From an uncultured Bacillota bacterium (GTDB taxonomy: Bacteria; Bacillota_I; Bacilli_A; RFN20; CAG-288), in contig CASDVP010000008.1 of the NCBI GenBank assembly GCA_949284445.1, positions 1 to 64,000 of the forward strand: 64,000 bases of DNA. Direction: 5' to 3'. The notes beneath the pieces were generated by a model that ran no database searches, was not told the origin of the DNA, and saw nothing but the letters and a program-made list of their open reading frames with translations. The translations under genes were made by a program, and so were the position numbers. Each line of letters starts with the position of its first letter. The first letter of the stretch is position 1. This document shows positions 60,401 through 64,000 of this stretch, in pieces.

Positions 60401-60503
60401 CATAGGAAGGTAACATGATGCCAGCAACAGTGGAGACGGCGGCAATAACTGCAACGCTCACTGCACTTATCATCAATGTCCTTTTAAACTTTTTACTTTT
60501 CAT
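57435..60503 (-). CDS. Large membrane-anchored surface protein with Ig-like, CBM-like and propeller-like parts
   Basis: A 1022-residue protein I cannot name. In order: basic N-terminus with one membrane segment (residues ~9-32), an uncharacterised beta region, a bacterial Ig-like domain (~159-237, IEITENPYRVYYREGTDF to PITVV), a second beta domain (~245-325), a CBM6/CBM35-like domain (~326-466; starts LEAENG, ends SVDKLEF), and a C-terminal half (~500-1022) of repeated strands such as DGKYIYYT, NNYIYVMT, GDDIYLVT, DGKYIYYA and GDTLYLIG, suggesting a beta-propeller. No lipobox, LPxTG or catalytic motif seen. It likely sits outside the membrane and may bind glycans. GAGGAGG gives 6 nt spacing to ATG 60503 (60506 is possible). 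It overlaps the GH3 gene, so translation is coupled. Confidence 0.7.
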   Translation of the reverse strand: MKSKKFKRTLMISAVSVAVIAAVSTVAGIMLPSYVEWKKYYDSAISDREYQKYLNSLPLEFLGISAQLSSGTIFFDNGKANPINDDFQVIAHFTEKGRDFDEILQSDDFTITVPENFATAGGDIEFSYTFVPEAKDDETPTPITKTTVLTLSLTDVIPQSIEITENPYRVYYREGTDFDIDGMNANLVYNDGSKQPIKNSEITVENGTKLVKGTEKVVIKVTKEGKTISKEVPITVVSDSEYDDGALLRLVSDKTVEADEGTKYTEINPDIRGEYASGNRLLVSKAEISISSNIDTAILGENMILTVRSVQDINVACKVPVMVKKTLEAENGTTTSPVVEHDNYGYDEDGQLTLQNKVKSVDLTKDGTINFEFDVSTYLKPNFSIVLNNPTDTSLQINDALEIQINDVVLPIGSDVKSDELYVSKDNKYVFESIVLPKDIIYRGKNTLKLTSNIANLSVDKLEFSMGYTGKLYANVEQLLVESAVQNQAPTFETDSTWFDWYAASEIDLTYGHSMCTDGKYIYYTSTSYSTAERNLQLLRIDMETKEVIGSQTISAFTVEDSANVTLYKDKVIVFSNSGIMKYINTSEFTNGATFKDFDEIDFPTIENDPIIYFQFNDLTKQFVVRTLANKIRIYNEDFSEYKSLSISVNRGSIKRVYATNNYIYVMTSQNGMYSPDIYIYDYQANFVGSLNLPVSESDMGATTTILTNSNAQGICVIGDDIYLVTARWGQDRGDTYKIIKYSTPSGEKSFTTGFTLGEYVSANMHNQSESKFTFDKFTYSSSEAPGYSMGVCSDGKYIYYATNTSGNANAVVYKTLNGKIVAYTDTLYVGGTSDNARLFIKGDTLYLIGINGQIYSLKLDQFNENRVPLTLDNSLPFSNVEAGAFSAYYESTVDKYAVLDKSRNISILNGDGTVVKTFTPKYPSLNASSVSGDSKYFYVSYCINSQSVLPIDIYKWDGTKVSTIEISGINLGNNAEGNPVNFNIQCITAVEDGVYATITSWDNGYQKLTYAKISFDINTLN

Positions 60504-63501
60504 CATTGACCTCCTCACTGATCAAATCGGAAGTTAAACTTTCATATAATTGTTCGGGTTTTGAAGTTTTCATGAAAGTGCTGATCATCAACAAGATAAC
60601 CCATAAAGCGATAAAGATACCAACGACAGCATCTAAGGAGAAAAGTAATGGCTTCCACCAGACCCATGAATTGATCGAATTCGATGAGATGAACTGATCA
60701 TCTTCAGCAGGATTCTTTAAATACTCTTGTTCATAATAATCAGCATGTAAATACATGTACAAAACTTGGTGTACCGCATCTCTCATTCTTCTTTGTAAAC
60801 GGATAGGTGAGGATGAATTGTAAGAGACACCCATGGAGCCTAAAGAGACACCCATACCAAAGTTACCACCAGCGCGTAAGATCGCATCACAATACTTATT
60901 GCTACCGATATAGTCAGTGGTGATCGCACCTTTAAAATCCCATTCATTTCTGAGAACACCAGTTAAAAGAGCGACTGTTGTTTCAGAGTGTTCAGCACCT
61001 AAACCTTGATAAGTGGTCATAGCACCTAATGCACCGCCCTCAACAAAGGCTTTTCTGAAGGGTTTAAGCTGAATTTCTCTAAAGCCCTGTTCTGTCATCC
61101 AAATATCATCACCAGAATAACCATAAGCAGCAAAGTGTTTTAAGAAACAATAACGACCTCTTGTCGATAAACCTTTAACAGCATTTGCAACGATTGTGCC
61201 AGCTAAATATCCATCTTCAGATGGTGATTCATGATTTCTTCCGAAGAAAGCAGTTCTATGCGTATCAATAGCCCAGCCCCATACGCCATAGACACCTAGA
61301 GATTTCATATCATCACCATACGCCTTACCGAATTCATAAGCTAATTTAGGGTTCCAAGTAGCAGCGACAACAACCATAGTTGGGAAACCAGTACCTCTTG
61401 GCGCAGCGGAGAAACCTTTGATTTGTGCAGGGCCATCAAAATCAGCTAAGAAGGGTTTTCCAACTGAGTTAATCGCCTTAGAGCCATAATATCTATTCAT
61501 TAAATCGACGAATTCATTAATAGTCACTTGATCCAACAATTTATCCCAATCAGGATCGTTATAATCTGCACCAAGTTGTCTTCCTAATTCAGTTATATTA
61601 TTACCCTGACAAATCTTTAAACCACTATCTTTACCCCAAGTGATCGGAGTAGTATCGATAGGATTGCCAAATTCATCAACAGTCGCATTATCCCAAGCTA
61701 ATAAGCGGTCTTTAGTGGAATCATTATTACCATTATTAATTGCTGAAGGAGTGCATTCTCTGGATTTGTAGTTTTCGGCAAATTCTTCAGGTTTCATGAA
61801 ATCGCTTCTTGTCAACCAAGGAATATCTGCAACAAAATCGCCTTCATTACCATCAAGAGGTGTCATATCGATAGCATCTTCACCAGTGAAGAGATTAGAA
61901 ACTTTCTTACCAGTTACTTTATCAGTCTCAATTTTGATAGTTTCATCAACTTTATACTTAAAGACACCAGGTTGTTTAGTTGAATCGTAATTGACTTCTT
62001 TAATAGTATGACTATCAGTCATCAACTTGACTTCATAATCACCAGCTTCTAATTCGTATCCTTTAAATCCATTATTGTTCTTATCATAGCAATCATAGGA
62101 AGCAAAATCATTGACGTCGATGGTGATATCGATGACTTCCTCACTTCCAGGATCAAGAACATTAGTTTTATTAAATCCGACTAAAGTGACCGAAGACTTT
62201 TCGATTCCGTTTTTAGTATAAGGAACAGTGACATAGGCTTCGACGACATCTCTTCCTTTATATTCACCGTTGTTTTTTACACCTACAGAAATTGTGATAA
62301 AGTCTTTATCAGTGATCGACTCTCCAGGTTTGATAGAGATATCTTTTATTGTCCATTCAAAGGAGTTATATGATAAACCATAACCGAATGGGAATTGGAC
62401 TACACCTTCATATCCTTGACCGAATTGATTGTTCACATCTTTCCAGATTCCTTCAACATCAGCGGTCTCATACCAGCGATAGCCAACATAGATATTTTCC
62501 ACATAATCGGAATAATTGCTGTCATAATTCGTGTAAGTTTTACCGCCTAAAAAGACATTTGCTGGGTTAGTGAACATATCATAAGGGAAGGTATCAACAG
62601 TTCTTCCTGATGGAGAAACTTCGCCGTATAAGAGTTTTGGAATAGAAGTCGCTGCACGAGTTCCAGTAAATCCGATATATAAGCAAGCATCAATACCTGG
62701 TATCGTTTCTAAAAATGAGCATTCAAACGGATTAGCTACATTCAATAAGACAATGACTTTTTCAAAGTTTTCACCACAATATTTTAAGAGGGCTTCCTCC
62801 TCAGTCGAAATCTCTAAATAATGTCTGGAAGTATCACTTTCAGATCCAGGACCTTTCTTTGTTTGGGAAGTAGGGCTAGCATTCATACCTTCACCAGCCA
62901 TTCTTCCGATGACGACTATTGCAGTGTCGGAAAACTCTTTACTATAATTTAGTAATTCATCGGTGTAATAATTTTTATCATTGATATTAGGCTCACATAA
63001 AGGGATTAAAGTCGAGATATGTGCACCTTTTAAATCGGCGCTTTGGTGCTTAGGCTCTTGATAGTCGTAATACATATCATAAAGTTTTTTGTTATAGTTA
63101 ACACCATATTTGTTGAGAGCGTCATAAATATCGACATTCTCAGAAAATTTATCATTCTCTGGAGCGACACCGCCCGAAGCATTCATGCCTTCTGAGCCAT
63201 AAATCCAATCGATTGATCGCCAACCGAAAACATTGACATTTTTATCGGTTGAATAATCAAGAGGTAAAGTGTTGTCTTTATTATCTAATAGAACAGCACC
63301 TTCTTCCATGATGCGATTAGACATCTTTTGACCATTTTCACTAGAGATAGAAATGGCTTCTTCATCGACGATCGGCTGGGATAATAGTGAATTGATTTCG
63401 TTCTGAGAATTCAGTGCGATATTATTGCCGATTGTAATACCGGTGACGATGATACCCATCAGAACGAAATTGATGATTAATTTTGCTACTTTGTTCATCA
63501 T
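60493..63501 (-). CDS. Membrane-anchored GH3 glycoside hydrolase with permuted domain order
   Basis: A 1002-residue GH3 enzyme whose usual C-terminal domain comes first: N-terminal membrane segment (residues ~5-27), GH3 C-domain (~48-370; GAVLLDNKDNTLPL, GEVSPSGRTVDTFP, FPFGYGLSY), FnIII-like domain (~385-505), a linker, then the TIM-barrel (~650-910): FDGPAQIKG, IDTHRTAFFGRNHESPSEDGYLAG, KHFAAYG, and nucleophile Asp in GAITTDY (near 863). A second membrane segment lies near 950-975. It should cleave beta-linked sugars at the cell surface; substrate unknown. AAAGGA precedes ATG 63501 (the GTG 15 bases upstream is less likely). It overlaps the large surface protein gene. Confidence 0.85.
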   Translation of the reverse strand: MMNKVAKLIINFVLMGIIVTGITIGNNIALNSQNEINSLLSQPIVDEEAISISSENGQKMSNRIMEEGAVLLDNKDNTLPLDYSTDKNVNVFGWRSIDWIYGSEGMNASGGVAPENDKFSENVDIYDALNKYGVNYNKKLYDMYYDYQEPKHQSADLKGAHISTLIPLCEPNINDKNYYTDELLNYSKEFSDTAIVVIGRMAGEGMNASPTSQTKKGPGSESDTSRHYLEISTEEEALLKYCGENFEKVIVLLNVANPFECSFLETIPGIDACLYIGFTGTRAATSIPKLLYGEVSPSGRTVDTFPYDMFTNPANVFLGGKTYTNYDSNYSDYVENIYVGYRWYETADVEGIWKDVNNQFGQGYEGVVQFPFGYGLSYNSFEWTIKDISIKPGESITDKDFITISVGVKNNGEYKGRDVVEAYVTVPYTKNGIEKSSVTLVGFNKTNVLDPGSEEVIDITIDVNDFASYDCYDKNNNGFKGYELEAGDYEVKLMTDSHTIKEVNYDSTKQPGVFKYKVDETIKIETDKVTGKKVSNLFTGEDAIDMTPLDGNEGDFVADIPWLTRSDFMKPEEFAENYKSRECTPSAINNGNNDSTKDRLLAWDNATVDEFGNPIDTTPITWGKDSGLKICQGNNITELGRQLGADYNDPDWDKLLDQVTINEFVDLMNRYYGSKAINSVGKPFLADFDGPAQIKGFSAAPRGTGFPTMVVVAATWNPKLAYEFGKAYGDDMKSLGVYGVWGWAIDTHRTAFFGRNHESPSEDGYLAGTIVANAVKGLSTRGRYCFLKHFAAYGYSGDDIWMTEQGFREIQLKPFRKAFVEGGALGAMTTYQGLGAEHSETTVALLTGVLRNEWDFKGAITTDYIGSNKYCDAILRAGGNFGMGVSLGSMGVSYNSSSPIRLQRRMRDAVHQVLYMYLHADYYEQEYLKNPAEDDQFISSNSINSWVWWKPLLFSLDAVVGIFIALWVILLMISTFMKTSKPEQLYESLTSDLISEEVNDEK

Positions 63502-63645
63502 TTTATTCCTTTCCACCCATTTAATTTTGAGTTAGCTTTATTATGACGGCTTTAAATAAAAAGATGGGAGATTTTGAATAAAACGATAGTTTAAAAGCAT
63601 AAATCGATATTTGTTAGCCCTTTCATCTTAAATAAAAGCGTTTAC

Positions 63646-64000
63646 TCATCTAAAGAAAATGATCTTAACAGTAAAAATATTATCTTTATCTTCAACCAAT
63701 AGATCACCGTTATATTTATCACAGATAAGGCGGATACTTTTCATACCGTATCCGTGAATATTTTTATCAATTTTGGTTGTTAGTGGTAAACCATTATTAA
63801 ACGATAATTTACTCATGTGAAAATTAGAAACTGAAATCATTGGAAAATCATTGATTCTTTTGACTTGAACATTGATAAATTTATGATCTTTAGGTAGAGA
63901 TTGAACTGCTTCTATCGCATTGTCAAGTAAGTTACCAAAAAGAGAATAGAGGTCGCTTTCCTTGATGAAATCTAATTGCTTTCCATCCGCTAAACAATTG
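63646..64000 (-). CDS. Sensor histidine kinase, AgrC/GHKL type, C-terminal part
   Basis: Partial gene cut by the window edge; 117 residues are visible and the start is outside. The minus strand reads through without a stop from 63999 and contains the N box NLLDNAIEA and a G box in HGYGMKSIRLICDKYNG, ending FTVKIIFFR. This is the ATPase domain of quorum-sensing-type kinases (AgrC/ComD, HATPase_c_5). Such kinases phosphorylate LytTR response regulators, which would be encoded further upstream on the minus strand, outside the window. It lies 145 bp before the GH3 gene, so it may regulate it. Confidence 0.85.
   Translation of the reverse strand, partial: NCLADGKQLDFIKESDLYSLFGNLLDNAIEAVQSLPKDHKFINVQVKRINDFPMISVSNFHMSKLSFNNGLPLTTKIDKNIHGYGMKSIRLICDKYNGDLLVEDKDNIFTVKIIFFR

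Overview
The window is a 64 kb piece of a low-G+C bacterial chromosome. Gene content and gene order are those of a Bacillus-type (Firmicutes/Bacilli) chromosome that has been reduced and rearranged. TGA acts as a stop codon, so the genetic code is standard, not the Mycoplasma code. Several traits point to an uncultured Bacilli lineage near the Mollicutes (for example RF39-like or Erysipelotrichales-like); this placement is inference. They are: division genes present but no peptidoglycan genes in the window, a NadD-YqeK fusion, a YbeY-cytidine deaminase fusion, a single-chain GlyRS, ThyX, a very compact layout with many ATGA overlaps, and eroded versions of FtsA, DnaI and SecDF. No tRNA, CRISPR array, IS element or prophage was seen.

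Layout. 1-4.5 kb: 3' end of a 5S rRNA, a MntR/DtxR-type repressor, rplU-prp-rpmA, obgE, ruvA-ruvB. 4.5-9.3 kb: secDF, recJ, a small unknown gene. 9.3-19.6 kb: a structured non-coding stretch, then a remodelled division cluster divIB-ftsA-ftsZ-pheS-pheT-thyX-yceD | mraZ-rsmH-ftsL-like, with four MraZ boxes at exact 10-bp spacing in the mraZ promoter. 19.7-24 kb, minus strand: pyk, ROK kinase, thrS. 24-38 kb: primosome genes dnaB-dnaI, a C39-peptidase membrane protein without an ATPase, ybeY-cdd fusion, era, recO, glyQS, dnaG, rpoD, trmK, nif3, a second sigma factor, and ispH on the minus strand. 38-46 kb: apt, rel, hisS, aspS, a DEAD-type helicase, and ispG on the minus strand. 46.6-57 kb: rpmG (too short for many gene callers), efp, a YneF-like gene, plsY on the minus strand, parE-parC, and yqeG-yqeH-nadD/yqeK-rsfS-mtnN. 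57-57.4 kb: an AT-rich palindrome-rich spacer. 57.4-64 kb, minus strand: an accessory module with the C-terminal half of an AgrC-type sensor kinase, a membrane-anchored domain-permuted GH3 enzyme, and a translationally coupled protein of about 1000 residues with Ig-like, CBM-like and propeller-like parts.

Most of the window is housekeeping: ribosome assembly, replication initiation, transcription, aminoacylation, stringent response and division. The old secDF-recJ-apt-rel-hisS-aspS block has been split into two parts about 30 kb apart, and dcw has lost its wall genes and been permuted. The most novel material is the GH3/large surface protein pair, the C39 membrane protein, the loss of ATPase motifs in DnaI, the EF-P with a methionine at its tip position, and several start sites that look leaderless (TATAAT followed by 6-7 nt and then ATG, with no Shine-Dalgarno).
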